A DNA stretch of 64,000 nt, taken from NCBI RefSeq assembly GCF_020215665.1, contig NZ_CP084061.1, forward strand, positions 2,512,001 to 2,576,000, read 5' to 3'. A model generated the notes under the pieces. That model was not told the origin of the DNA. It ran no database searches and saw nothing but the letters and a program-made list of their open reading frames with translations. Shown piece after piece: positions 44,851 through 53,216 of the stretch. Position numbers and translations under genes: made by a program. The number at the start of each line of letters is the position of its first letter. Position 1 is the first letter of the stretch. This stretch comes from Blautia parvula. Its GTDB lineage: Bacteria; Bacillota; Clostridia; Lachnospirales; Lachnospiraceae.

Positions 44851-45527
44851 TAAGACCACCCGCTCTCCGCAATTTTTCCATCCTCTATCCGGATAGTTCT
44901 GTCAGCCACCTGGGCGATCTCCTCGTTGTGGGTGATCATCACAAGGGTCTGGTGGAATTTTCTGCTGGCTGCCCGGAACAGCCCCAGTACCTCCTGACTT
45001 GTCTGAGAATCCAGGTTTCCTGTGGGTTCATCTGCCAGAATGATAGCCGGCTTTGTGACCAGCGCCCTGGCAATGGCAGCTCTCTGCTGCTGTCCTCCTG
45101 ACAGCTTTCCCGGCTTTCTCTTCAGCTTATCCTCAAGCCCCAGGACCGTCACGATCTCCTTCACATATTCCTCATCCACACGGCGCCCGTCCAGTTCTAC
45201 CGGAAGGACAATGTTGTCATAGATATTCAGATTCGGCATCAGATTAAAATTCTGAAAGACAAACCCGATTTTACGCCGCCTGAAAATAGTCAGTTCATTG
45301 CTGTCAAGCCCGCTGAGCTCCTGTCCGTCCACCATCACGCTTCCCCCTGTGGGGCAGTCCAGGCCTCCCAGCATATGCAGAAGCGTACTCTTTCCCGAAC
45401 CGGATCTGCCTACAATGGCTGTAAAGCTCCCCTGCTCAATCTCCATATTGATACCATCAAGAGCCTTCACCAGAAGCGGCTCTTTTCCGTAATACTTTGT
45501 AAGATTTCTTGTCTGTAAAATATTCAT
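44850..45527 (-). CDS. ABC exporter ATP-binding protein, MacB/LolD type
   Basis: 225 residues, the compact length of this subfamily. Walker A GRSGSGKSTLL near residue 38, Q-loop FVFQNFNLMPNLNIYDNI, signature SGGQQQR, Walker B ILADEPTGNL and switch histidine MITHNEE. It drives the FtsX-type permease with which it is translationally coupled. GGAAAGGGG precedes the ATG. A separate promoter with regulator-like sites lies in the 122 bases upstream. Confidence 0.95.
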   Translation of the reverse strand: MNILQTRNLTKYYGKEPLLVKALDGINMEIEQGSFTAIVGRSGSGKSTLLHMLGGLDCPTGGSVMVDGQELSGLDSNELTIFRRRKIGFVFQNFNLMPNLNIYDNIVLPVELDGRRVDEEYVKEIVTVLGLEDKLKRKPGKLSGGQQQRAAIARALVTKPAIILADEPTGNLDSQTSQEVLGLFRAASRKFHQTLVMITHNEEIAQVADRTIRIEDGKIAESGWS

Positions 45528-45556
45528 GATGTATTCCCCTTTCCTGTGATACTCTT

Positions 45557-45621
45557 ATTATAGATGTCCATTCTCTCAATCCTGTATCAGTCTTCGGAAT
45601 GAATGGTATCAATATTGATAC
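45557..45621 (-). promoter_or_regulatory. Regulated promoter for the ABC exporter genes
   Basis: Minus-strand -10 TATAAT (45562-45557) has no good -35. Upstream stands the palindrome GTATCAATATTGATAC (45606-45621), and the half TGATAC recurs 22 bases closer to the promoter (45584-45589). Direct repeats spaced two helical turns ahead of a promoter with a poor -35 are typical of OmpR-type activator sites, so the linked response regulator probably binds here. Confidence 0.6.
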
Positions 45622-45649
45622 ATGTTTTGCACAACGCAAAAAGGCGGCC

Positions 45650-46666
45650 TCATGCCGCCCTTCTCGGAAGAAATACTTCAAATTCTGTTCCGTATCCCTC
45701 TTTTGATCTTACTTTGATGTACCCGCCCTGCAGGGTGATGATCTGCCGTGCCAGATACAGTCCGATGCCAAGTCCCTCTGTTTTCGCGGCCTTTGCCTCC
45801 CGGTAAAATCTCTGGAAAATCCGGTTATAATGCCCGGGGTCTATTCCTATTCCATTATCGCTGATGGAAATTACGACATACATTTCCAGATTCCTGGCAC
45901 TTACGGTTATTTTCCCGCCGCTTTGTGTATATTTCACTGCATTGTCCAGGATATTTCCCAGAGCCTCCGCGGTCCATTTGCTGTCATGGCTGACTTCAAT
46001 CGTGGGCCTGACATCTACCTGCAGTTCCATCTTTTTCTCCTCTGCCCGGGACCTGACCGTATCAAGTGCCCGGGAAACGGTCTGAATCAGCTTACCGTTT
46101 TCCGGATGCATATGCAGCATTTTGCTCTCAAGGCGTGACATTTCAGCCAGAGATTCAATGAGGAATTCCAGCTTATCAACCTGCTGCAGAATGATTTGGA
46201 TAAACTGCCTCTCCTCATTTTTTGACAGATTTTCCTCACAGAGTGTTTCCCCGTACATTTTTATATTCGTTATGGGTGTTTTCAACTGATGTGTAATATC
46301 AGATACCATCTGCTGCGTCTCCGCCTTTTCCTTTTCTGCCGCCCTGGCCTTATATTCCAGAATCTCCCCTGTCTTCTGAAGCTCCATGACCATCTTGGAG
46401 GTCAATGTCTCCTGATTCTGTACCTCGGCACAGGGATTCCCATTCATAATTTCCTGTGCATAATGGCATACACCCCGGGAATATTTCACATACTGGTTCC
46501 TGAAATACAGATAGCTGCCAATCCCGGCAGCCCACAGTCCCCACATGGATACCCACAAAAGTATCTTTATTTCAGATGAAACAGGCTGCAAAAAGAGAAA
46601 AAAGCTCCCCCCGCACGCGGCCAGGAAATGCACTGCTGTGAGAATGGGCCACACGATTTTTTTCAT
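45650..46666 (-). CDS. Intramembrane-sensing-type histidine kinase
   Basis: 338 residues from the ATG at 46666, one base after the response regulator stop. Two membrane helices (about 5-25 and 35-52) are separated by only about ten residues, so there is almost no outside sensor domain. H-box SDITHQLKTPITNIKMYG holds the phosphorylated histidine; N-box NILDNAVKYT and G-box GLGIGLYLARQI follow. Such kinases often sense through a partner ABC exporter; here the FtsX permease downstream is the candidate. Confidence 0.92.
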   Translation of the reverse strand: MKKIVWPILTAVHFLAACGGSFFLFLQPVSSEIKILLWVSMWGLWAAGIGSYLYFRNQYVKYSRGVCHYAQEIMNGNPCAEVQNQETLTSKMVMELQKTGEILEYKARAAEKEKAETQQMVSDITHQLKTPITNIKMYGETLCEENLSKNEERQFIQIILQQVDKLEFLIESLAEMSRLESKMLHMHPENGKLIQTVSRALDTVRSRAEEKKMELQVDVRPTIEVSHDSKWTAEALGNILDNAVKYTQSGGKITVSARNLEMYVVISISDNGIGIDPGHYNRIFQRFYREAKAAKTEGLGIGLYLARQIITLQGGYIKVRSKEGYGTEFEVFLPRRAA

Positions 46667-46667
46667 A

Positions 46668-47351
46668 TTATCTGCTGCCTCCCATCCATTCATAGCCCAT
46701 ACCGTACACGGTTTTTATATAGGTGTTCTCCCCATCTTCCAGTTTTCCTCTCAGTCTGCTGATATTTAAGGTCAGCGCATGGTCATTCACATAGTTTCCT
46801 CTGTCATCCCATACCTTTTCCAGCAGGATTTCCTTTGAAAGAATCCTGTTTGGATTTCTGCAGAACAGTTCCAGAAGGTTAAATTCCGTAGGGGTCAGTG
46901 TCAGTATCTGCCCGTTTTTGCTGGCTGTTCGCCTCACAAAATCCACTTCCAGTTCCCTGCAGATATATACACCGGAAGTCTCCTCTGACCTGGCGCATCG
47001 GCGCAGAATGGTCTGAATCTTTTCTACCACCACGCGGATGCTGAAGGGTTTTGTAATGTAATCATCTGCGCCAAGCTGCAGGCCCTGTATCACATCGTCA
47101 TCCAGATTGTGGGCTGTGAGGAATACAAAGGCGGCGGACTGTTTGGCAAGCACTTTTCTGGCAAAATCAAAGCCGCTGCCATCCGGCAGATTCACATCCA
47201 AAAGGATCAGATCCGGTTCCTGTGATTTTAAATACGAATCTGCTTCCGCCAGGGTATAGGCAGGTTCTGCCTCTATATTCTTTCTCTGGAGGTGAAAGCA
47301 GAGACCTGCATTTAATATTTCATCATCCTCAATAATCAATACTTTGCTCAT
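46668..47351 (-). CDS. OmpR-type response regulator
   Basis: 227 residues. Receiver domain with ED at 8-9, phospho-acceptor Asp52 in LLDVNLPDGSG and lysine in YITKPF; C-terminal winged helix with DRGNYVNDHALTLNISRLRGKL and wing VYGMGYEW. It heads the regulator-kinase pair in front of the ABC exporter genes. The ribosome binding site is weak (ACAGGA at long spacing), so its level may be kept low. Confidence 0.94.
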   Translation of the reverse strand: MSKVLIIEDDEILNAGLCFHLQRKNIEAEPAYTLAEADSYLKSQEPDLILLDVNLPDGSGFDFARKVLAKQSAAFVFLTAHNLDDDVIQGLQLGADDYITKPFSIRVVVEKIQTILRRCARSEETSGVYICRELEVDFVRRTASKNGQILTLTPTEFNLLELFCRNPNRILSKEILLEKVWDDRGNYVNDHALTLNISRLRGKLEDGENTYIKTVYGMGYEWMGGSR

Positions 47352-47538
47352 ATCTATTTACTGTCCTGTTCTTTTTCTTTGCGGCATGGGGGTGCTGTTA
47401 TGTGTGGTTGTGCGGTAATGGGGTTATGCCGGTGATGGGGTGTGGTTTATTAAAAAGTATACACTATTGTGATTTTTCTGTATATAGCTATTCCGGGATT
47501 GATGTAGTGGATGTTCATCGTTTTGGAGAAAGCGGACG

Positions 47539-47718
47539 CCAAACCCAGCCGCAGGCTTCCCCGTATGGCCGAGAGCAGAGAACTTCCAAGCTAATACGCA
47601 ACCCGCACTAAGTTCATCGCCTTAGGGCTCTTCACTAAGTGCTTGCTAGCGTATGGATCTTGTAAGATTCTCTACCGCTCTGAAACGTCCATACGGGGAA
47701 GCCTGCGGCTGGGTTTGG
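47539..47718. repeat. 180-bp hairpin element with perfect 30-bp inverted ends
   Basis: The 30 bases at 47539-47568 are the exact reverse complement of 47689-47718 (ends CCAAACCCAGCC and GGCTGGGTTTGG). The 120 bases between also partly self-pair: AGAGCAGAGAACTTCCAAG against CTTGTAAGATTCTCTACCGCTCT. CACTAAGT occurs twice in the tip. No protein is encoded. The form suits a MITE-like element or a very long structured RNA; no terminal target duplication was evident. The wider gap 47352-47996 has no gene. Confidence 0.75.
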
Positions 47719-47744
47719 CTAGGACTGGCTGCGGATAGTACCGT

Positions 47745-47912
47745 GTTGGCTGGGGCAGAATACAGATATTTGCTCTGCACACGTCCGGTTATAGGGCAGT
47801 CTGTGGCTGAATTGGATGATGATCAGCTGCTAATTCTACCAGGTTGGCTTGGAGCAGAATGCAGATAATTGCTCTGTACGTGTCCGAACAGGGGAATCTG
47901 TGGCTGAATTGG
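47745..47912. repeat. Two diverged 70-bp direct repeats
   Basis: 47745-47815 and 47843-47912 align over their whole length: both begin GTTGGCT, contain GCAGAAT-CAGATA-TTGCTCTG and end TCTGTGGCTGAATTGG. The 27 bases between them are unique. They follow directly on the 180-bp hairpin element. No reading frame is shared between them. Confidence 0.7.
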
Positions 47913-47929
47913 CTGCGTGGCTGGATGTG

Positions 47930-47994
47930 ATATAGATGGATGGTAAGTTCCACCAAGCGATGAACTTTGTGAAACTTACCATTCACTTCTATAT
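47930..47994 (-). terminator. Hairpin downstream of uxaA
   Basis: On the plus strand ATGGTAAGTTCCAC and GTGAAACTTACCAT pair with one G-U, and the stem extends outward through ATATAGA/TCTATAT. It begins three bases past the uxaA stop, so it probably marks the 3' end of the uxaB-uxaA transcript, but no T-run follows on the minus strand. Its loop carries AAGCGATGAACTT, which also occurs (as AAGGCGATGAACTT, opposite orientation) in the 180-bp hairpin, so it may belong to the same repeat family. Confidence 0.5.
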
Positions 47995-47996
47995 TG

Positions 47997-49481
47997 TTAT
48001 AATGTTACCCCTTGCTTGAAAATTGCAATATCATGATAGCCCGCTTTTTCTGCCTTCACCTTCTCACCTGATGCTACCCGTATAATGTACTCAAACAGGG
48101 CCTCCGCCAATTCCTCTTTTGTTTTATCTTCCACCATTTTTCCGGCGTCAAAATCTATCCACTTGGATTTATAATCCGCCAGGCCTGAATTAGAAGATAT
48201 TTTAATGGTGGGTACGAGTGACGCAAACGGTGTACCTCTTCCGGTTGTAAATAAGACGATCTGTGCTCCGGAGATGGCCAGACTGGTGGCTGCTACCAGG
48301 TCATTTCCGGGTGCTGACAGAAGGTTTAATCCCTTTTCTTTTACCCTCTCAGCATACCTTAATACATCTGTCACCGGTGCAGAACCTGACTTCTGGGTAC
48401 ACCCCAGAGACTTGTCCTCCAGTGTGGAAATCCCGCCTTTTTTATTGCCGGGAGATGGGTTTTCATAGATTGTCTGGTTATGCCTGGTAAAATAATCTTT
48501 AAAATCATTGATCAGATGAACAGTCTTTTCAAATACCTCTCTGTTCTTACACCGGTTCATAAGAATCGTCTCCGCACCAAACATCTCCGGCACTTCCGTG
48601 AGAATGGTTGTGCCGCCTTTTGATATGAGAATGTCGGAGAAAGCCCCCACCACCGGATTCGCCGTGATTCCTGACAGGCCGTCAGAACCGCCGCATTTCA
48701 TGCCGATGATCAGTTCTCCTGCATCACACTCTTCTCTGACACATTTATTCGCATTTTCATAGAGTTTACCCAGAATAGTGAGTGCTTCCTCAATCTCGTC
48801 TTCTGTATCCTGGCACTGCAGGAATTTCACCCGGTCTTCCTCGTACTCACCGATGTACTCTTTTAGAACGGGAATATTGCAGTTCTCGCATCCAAGACCC
48901 AGCACAAGAACTCCCCCGGCATTTGGATGATGGACCATATCTGCCAGAACTTTTCTCGTGTTTTCCTGGTCCTCACCCATCTGGGAACATCCGTAGGGAT
49001 GGGTAAAGGCCACAATCTCCTCCACATTTCCCAGCGGAAATCTTCTTTTCGCCTCCTGCTCAATGGCCTTTGCCACAGAGGAGACACAGCCCACTGTGGG
49101 AAGGATCCAAAGCTCATTCCGCACGCCTACCGTACCGTCCGCCCTTCTGTATCCCATAAAAGAAGCCTTTTTACCCGTCAGTTCTTTCAGTGAAACCGGT
49201 TCGTATTTATACTCCAGCACATCGCCCAGAGATGTCTTCAGGTTGTGAACATGGATCCAGCTTCCTTTTTGGATGTCTTCTTTTGCATAACCGATCGTCG
49301 CGCCGTATTTTATGACGGGAGCACCCTTTTTCATATGGCACAGGGCAAATTTGTGGCCCTGGGGAATGTCCTCAAGAAGTGTGATCTGTGTGTCATCCAC
49401 GGTAACGGTCATTCCTTTTTTCATTGGTTTTAAGGCAACTGCTGCCATATCTTCTCTGTTGATTTTGATAAAATCCTGCAT
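47997..49481 (-). CDS. uxaA: Altronate dehydratase
   Basis: 494 residues from the ATG at 49481, set by AAAGGAG seven bases before it. The N-terminal SAF domain covers about 1-95, and the body carries GVRNELWILPTVGCVSSVA, HPYGCSQMGEDQ, GLGCENCNIP and MKCGGSDGLSGITANPVVG, the cysteine and histidine motifs that hold iron in this enzyme family. It dehydrates D-altronate to 2-keto-3-deoxygluconate in galacturonate breakdown. It follows uxaB by 10 bases. uxaC, kdgK and kdgA are not in the window. Confidence 0.94.
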   Translation of the reverse strand: MQDFIKINREDMAAVALKPMKKGMTVTVDDTQITLLEDIPQGHKFALCHMKKGAPVIKYGATIGYAKEDIQKGSWIHVHNLKTSLGDVLEYKYEPVSLKELTGKKASFMGYRRADGTVGVRNELWILPTVGCVSSVAKAIEQEAKRRFPLGNVEEIVAFTHPYGCSQMGEDQENTRKVLADMVHHPNAGGVLVLGLGCENCNIPVLKEYIGEYEEDRVKFLQCQDTEDEIEEALTILGKLYENANKCVREECDAGELIIGMKCGGSDGLSGITANPVVGAFSDILISKGGTTILTEVPEMFGAETILMNRCKNREVFEKTVHLINDFKDYFTRHNQTIYENPSPGNKKGGISTLEDKSLGCTQKSGSAPVTDVLRYAERVKEKGLNLLSAPGNDLVAATSLAISGAQIVLFTTGRGTPFASLVPTIKISSNSGLADYKSKWIDFDAGKMVEDKTKEELAEALFEYIIRVASGEKVKAEKAGYHDIAIFKQGVTL

Positions 49482-49491
49482 ATTTTCTCCT

Positions 49492-50829
49492 TTACGCCAG
49501 AACCTCGCCGTAAGCTTTCTCCATTCCCTCCGCCTCAATGCAGTCATACCATTTCTGCACCACATCCAGCATCGGGCTTAAATCCTGTCCCCAATATTCT
49601 TCTTTCTTTAAAATATCCGCAACAGAAGCCTCTTTCATAAATGCCATGATTTCTTCCCCATCGTTCGCCGCATCTGTGCGGTAAAACGCGATCAGGGCAG
49701 CCAGTGAGAAGGTAAGCCCCTGCGGATAGGAACCGTATTTTTCTTTGTATTCCAAAATGGTGGGCAGCACTCTTGCCTTGAACTTGGACACGGAGTTTAA
49801 GGCGATGGATAACAACAGATGACGGATAAAGGGATTTGCAAAACGTTCCAAAACTGCTTCTCCGAAGTTTCTATTGTCCTGTGTATCCCCAATCGTCGGA
49901 ATAATCTCCTCAAATATACATTTTTTAAGAAGTGCCGATACTTTTTCATCTTTCAGGCATTCCCCCACCGTCTCCAATCCGTACAGATGTGCTCCCAGCA
50001 CCATGGAAGTGTGGGCACCGTTTAAAATTCTGACTTTTCTCTTCTTATAAGGGTCCACATTGTCTGTCCAGATCACATTGTAACCGGCCTTCACCAGAGG
50101 CAGTTCGTCCTCATGATCTCCCTGGATCACCCACAGATGGAATATCTCCGCTGTATCCATCATGTTGTCCTGCTCCCCGATTCTTTTACACAGCGCTTCA
50201 TGCTCTTCACGGGGAAATCCTGTCACGATGCGGTCCACTAAAGTAGAACAGAAGTCATTTTCTGTCTCCATCCAGGCCTTGAATTCTTCTCCCAGATTCC
50301 ACAGATCCGCATACTTCATACAGCATTTTTTCAATTCCTCTCCGTTATGGTCGATCAGCTCACAGGATAAGATGATAAATCCTTTTAACCCCAGTAAAAA
50401 GCGCCTGTACAATAACTGAGTCAGTTTGCCCGGGAAAGATTTTGCCGGCTTATCCTCCAGCTTGTTATCTGAAACGAACTCTATTCCGGCCTCCGTTGTA
50501 TTGGATACGATAAACCGGAAGTCCGGATTTTCTGCTAATTTTTCATAAGCCTCATATTCTGTGTAGGGGTTGATACACCTTGAAATGACATCAATGTGAG
50601 TATGCTCATCCACAACTTCCCCCTTGTCAATTCCTCTTAAAAATAAATTGTACTCACAGTTTTGCTTATTCAGTTCGCCGATCATTCCCTTTTCAATCGG
50701 CTGTACCACCACAACAGAACCGTCAAACAATTCTTTTTCTTTTAATTTCTGAAAGAAATAATCTACAAATCCCCGGAGAAATCCTCCTTCTCCAAACTGT
50801 ATTACTGTTTCTTTTCTCTGCATGCTCAT
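49492..50829 (-). CDS. uxaB: Tagaturonate reductase (altronate oxidoreductase)
   Basis: 445 residues. QFGEGGFLRGFVDYF near residue 10 is the NAD-binding start of the mannitol dehydrogenase/UxaB family; the catalytic lysine region is RKVRILNGAHTSMVLGAHLYGLETV with KRKVRILNGAH near 262-272. It reduces D-tagaturonate to D-altronate with NADH. A fructuronate reductase is the alternative, but UxaA (altronate dehydratase) directly behind it favours UxaB. GAAAGGG precedes the ATG. GntR-type operators lie upstream at 50904-50970. Confidence 0.92.
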   Translation of the reverse strand: MSMQRKETVIQFGEGGFLRGFVDYFFQKLKEKELFDGSVVVVQPIEKGMIGELNKQNCEYNLFLRGIDKGEVVDEHTHIDVISRCINPYTEYEAYEKLAENPDFRFIVSNTTEAGIEFVSDNKLEDKPAKSFPGKLTQLLYRRFLLGLKGFIILSCELIDHNGEELKKCCMKYADLWNLGEEFKAWMETENDFCSTLVDRIVTGFPREEHEALCKRIGEQDNMMDTAEIFHLWVIQGDHEDELPLVKAGYNVIWTDNVDPYKKRKVRILNGAHTSMVLGAHLYGLETVGECLKDEKVSALLKKCIFEEIIPTIGDTQDNRNFGEAVLERFANPFIRHLLLSIALNSVSKFKARVLPTILEYKEKYGSYPQGLTFSLAALIAFYRTDAANDGEEIMAFMKEASVADILKKEEYWGQDLSPMLDVVQKWYDCIEAEGMEKAYGEVLA

Positions 50830-50903
50830 AATAGAAGCCCTTTCTGTACTATTTCATACTGCGGCTTGCACAGTCTGTGCACTGACCTGTTCATTAGTTT
50901 CTG

Positions 50904-50970
50904 TACAACAAGCAATTTCTTTATTGACTGCCCCTATTATAGCTCATATATCCGCTGTTGTATACAACAG
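50904..50970 (-). promoter_or_regulatory. uxaB promoter region with GntR-type operators
   Basis: The palindrome CTGTTGTATACAACAG (50955-50970) and a second site containing TACAACAAGCAATTTC (50904-50919) flank a minus-strand TATAAT (50943-50938). The 16 bases at 50904-50919 are identical to 52133-52148 at the divergent zinc-dehydrogenase promoter. The sites fit the adjacent GntR repressor. Confidence 0.65.
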
Positions 50971-51035
50971 TTTTTGATTTTTTACACTTTCGTGTCTTTC
51001 CATAAAAAACAATTTTCCATTTTGTGAGTATTTCA

Positions 51036-51083
51036 TAAAAAGGAAATGACCGGTCTTCCTATTTATAAAGACCAGTCATTTCC
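51036..51083 (-). terminator. Terminator overlapping the end of the GntR gene
   Basis: GGAAATGACCGGTCTT (51042-51057) and AAGACCAGTCATTTCC (51068-51083) form a 16-bp stem with one mismatch, followed on the minus strand by CTTTTTAT. The stem includes the last codons of the GntR gene. Confidence 0.85.
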
Positions 51084-51719
51084 TTTAAACAATAATTCAA
51101 ATATGGCATTTTTAGAAAAATGCAGATGCTCTTTCATGGCTTCGGATGCGCCGTCCCAGTCCTGTTTCAGTGCACATTTCGTAATCTTCAGATGTTCCTG
51201 GATGGTCTCCTTACGGCGCTTTTCGGAGCATTCCCCGCTCATGATCCGCATTCGCTTTATCTGGCTGTTGATCAGCTCATAGGTTTTCAGAAAGTATACA
51301 TTGGATGTGGCGTCAATAAACATCTGATGAAAAAGATCATCCATGTCATCGTAGGAATATGGCAGATCAGCGCCTTTTAAGTACGCCTGATAATCCTGGT
51401 AATATTTCATATACACGTCCTGTTCTATCCGGTTCCCATAATGAAGGATGGCGTATGGTTCCAGCATCATCCTGGTCTCGTATATCATATTGATCTGGCT
51501 TAAAGACAGATCTGAGACCATGATTCCCTTCTTCGGAAGAATTTTCACCAGCCCCTCCTGCTCCAGCCTGCTGATGGCATCCCGGACCGGCGTTCTGCTG
51601 GCCGACACCTCTTCCCGCAGCAGTTCTTCATTGATAAAAGTATTTGGTGCATATTCACAATTTAATATTTTCGCTTTTATGGCATTGTAAGCCTGTTGTT
51701 TCAAACTCTCTTTCTGCAT
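51063..51719 (-). CDS. GntR regulator of the sugar-acid genes
   Basis: 218 residues from the ATG at 51719, which has AAGGCGG before it; an ATG ten codons earlier is possible. N-terminal winged helix (LKQQAYNAIKAKIL, then EELLREEVSASRTPVRDAISRLEQEGLVKILPKKGIMV), C-terminal helical FCD-type ligand domain with MMLEPYAILHYG and DDLFHQMFIDATSN. It lies between uxaB and the zinc-dehydrogenase gene, and TTGTATACAA sites are at both promoters, so it is the likely repressor of both arms. A hexuronate or hexonate is the probable inducer. Confidence 0.9.
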   Translation of the reverse strand: MQKESLKQQAYNAIKAKILNCEYAPNTFINEELLREEVSASRTPVRDAISRLEQEGLVKILPKKGIMVSDLSLSQINMIYETRMMLEPYAILHYGNRIEQDVYMKYYQDYQAYLKGADLPYSYDDMDDLFHQMFIDATSNVYFLKTYELINSQIKRMRIMSGECSEKRRKETIQEHLKITKCALKQDWDGASEAMKEHLHFSKNAIFELLFKGNDWSL

Positions 51720-51963
51720 TCTGCCGCCTTTCTGCAGTGCACTGCGCAACTTGTGTTCTGTTGTAACTGTTCTATTCCCTCATAGTTACAGGCAAAGATC
51801 CATGCAAAACCGCCTTTGGCGATGGGATTTTTACTTGGCTGCGAAACGTTTTCTTACGGTCAGCAAAGTAAATGCGCAGACCTGATGAATAGTTATGATC
51901 TGTTACATATATTACCACATTTTCTGCGGATTGCAAAGCCTGTCTCCTTTCAATTCCACCACA

Positions 51964-51979
51964 GTTGTATACATTGTTA
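51964..51979. promoter_or_regulatory. Further GntR-type half site in the intergenic region
   Basis: GTTGTATACATTGTTA repeats the operator core TTGTATACA with a decayed second half. It lies in the 456 non-coding bases (51720-52175) between the GntR gene and the zinc-dehydrogenase gene, which otherwise contain only the two promoter regions. Confidence 0.45.
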
Positions 51980-52095
51980 TTTTTCTAACTTTTTAACCAC
52001 ATTTTTCTTTTGGCTATAATGCACATTTTTATCTGTTATTTTTTGTATATAGATAACAAATTATCGAAAATTTCAGTATTTATTTCTTTTTTCTA

Positions 52096-52141
52096 TTGAC
52101 ATCTTTTCTATTTTACCCTATTATCCCTTGTATACAACAAG
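52096..52141 (+). promoter_or_regulatory. Promoter and operator of the dehydrogenase-GntP-LarA genes
   Basis: TTGACA (52096-52101), exactly 17 bases, TATTAT (52119-52124), a near-ideal sigma-A promoter. The operator CTTGTATACAACAAG (52127-52141) begins two bases past the -10 and covers the start of transcription, a classical repressor position. Confidence 0.8.
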
Positions 52142-52175
52142 CAATTTCCTATAACATTTTGGAGGAACAACAATT

Positions 52176-53195
52176 ATGAAAGCAATGTTTATCGATACTC
52201 CCGGTCAAGTCTCTATTAAAGAACTCCCTATGCCGGTACCAAAAAAAGGGGAAGCACTGTTAAAAGTATTATACGGCGGCATCTGCGGCAGTGATCTGGG
52301 GTCCTACCGCGGAACTTTTGCCTATTTTTCATATCCCAGAACACCGGGCCATGAATTCTCCGCCGAGATCATAGAAATCGAGCCGAATGACAAGGGCCTT
52401 GAAAAGGGCATGATAGTAACCTGCAATCCATACTTCAACTGTACGGAATGCTACTCCTGCCAGAGAGGCTTGGTGAACTGCTGCACCACCAACCAGACCA
52501 TGGGTGTTCAGAGAGAAGGTGCCTTTGCGGAATATATCACAATGCCTATTGAAAGGATCTATGACGGCAAGGGACTCTCCCCGAAAACACTGGCATTGAT
52601 CGAACCCTTCTGCATCAGCTATCACGGCGTCACAAGGGCAAATGTAACAAAAGATGACAAGGTTCTCATTATCGGTGCCGGAACCATCGGTGTGCTGGCA
52701 GCCGTAGCCGCAAAAGCTCTGGGCGCGGATGTGACTATCTGCGATGTAGCTCCCAAAAAACTGGCTTACGCACAGGAGACCTTCGGGATTGACCACATTT
52801 TACTAAATGATGATCCGGAAACTTTTATGGATAAAGTGCAGGAAGCCACAGGCGGAAACGGATTTGATGTGGCGATCGAGGCGGTGGGCCTTCCCTCCAC
52901 ATTCCAGAACTGCATAGACGCTGCTGCCTTCGGAGGCCGTGTTGTGCTGATCGGTGTGGGGAAACAGAATCTGGACTTTAACTTTACTTTGATCCAGAAA
53001 AAAGAACTTAACATTTTCGGTTCCAGAAACGCACTGAAAAAAGATTTCCTGCAGTTGATTGACCTTGTAAAAGAGGGAATGGTCGACCTGGATAAAATAG
53101 TTACCAATACATATAAATTTGACGATGCAGCTGCTGCTTTTGCAGATTTTGATAAAAACGCAGCCTCTATGCTGAAAGTCATATTTGAATTTTAA
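52176..53195 (+). CDS. Zinc-dependent sugar-acid dehydrogenase (MDR family)
   Basis: 339 residues. Catalytic zinc ligands Cys37 (GGICGSD) and His59-Glu60 (PGHE); structural zinc cysteines 89, 92, 95 and 103; Rossmann loop GAGTIG near 167. This is the medium-chain sorbitol/threonine dehydrogenase group. In this regulon the best-fitting role is L-galactonate 5-dehydrogenase (LgoD-like), which yields tagaturonate for UxaB; that is inference from context. GGAGG precedes the ATG, and it is first in a three-gene transcript. Confidence 0.88.
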   Translation: MKAMFIDTPGQVSIKELPMPVPKKGEALLKVLYGGICGSDLGSYRGTFAYFSYPRTPGHEFSAEIIEIEPNDKGLEKGMIVTCNPYFNCTECYSCQRGLVNCCTTNQTMGVQREGAFAEYITMPIERIYDGKGLSPKTLALIEPFCISYHGVTRANVTKDDKVLIIGAGTIGVLAAVAAKALGADVTICDVAPKKLAYAQETFGIDHILLNDDPETFMDKVQEATGGNGFDVAIEAVGLPSTFQNCIDAAAFGGRVVLIGVGKQNLDFNFTLIQKKELNIFGSRNALKKDFLQLIDLVKEGMVDLDKIVTNTYKFDDAAAAFADFDKNAASMLKVIFEF

Positions 53196-53216
53196 AAACG
53201 AACGGAGGTATTTGTT

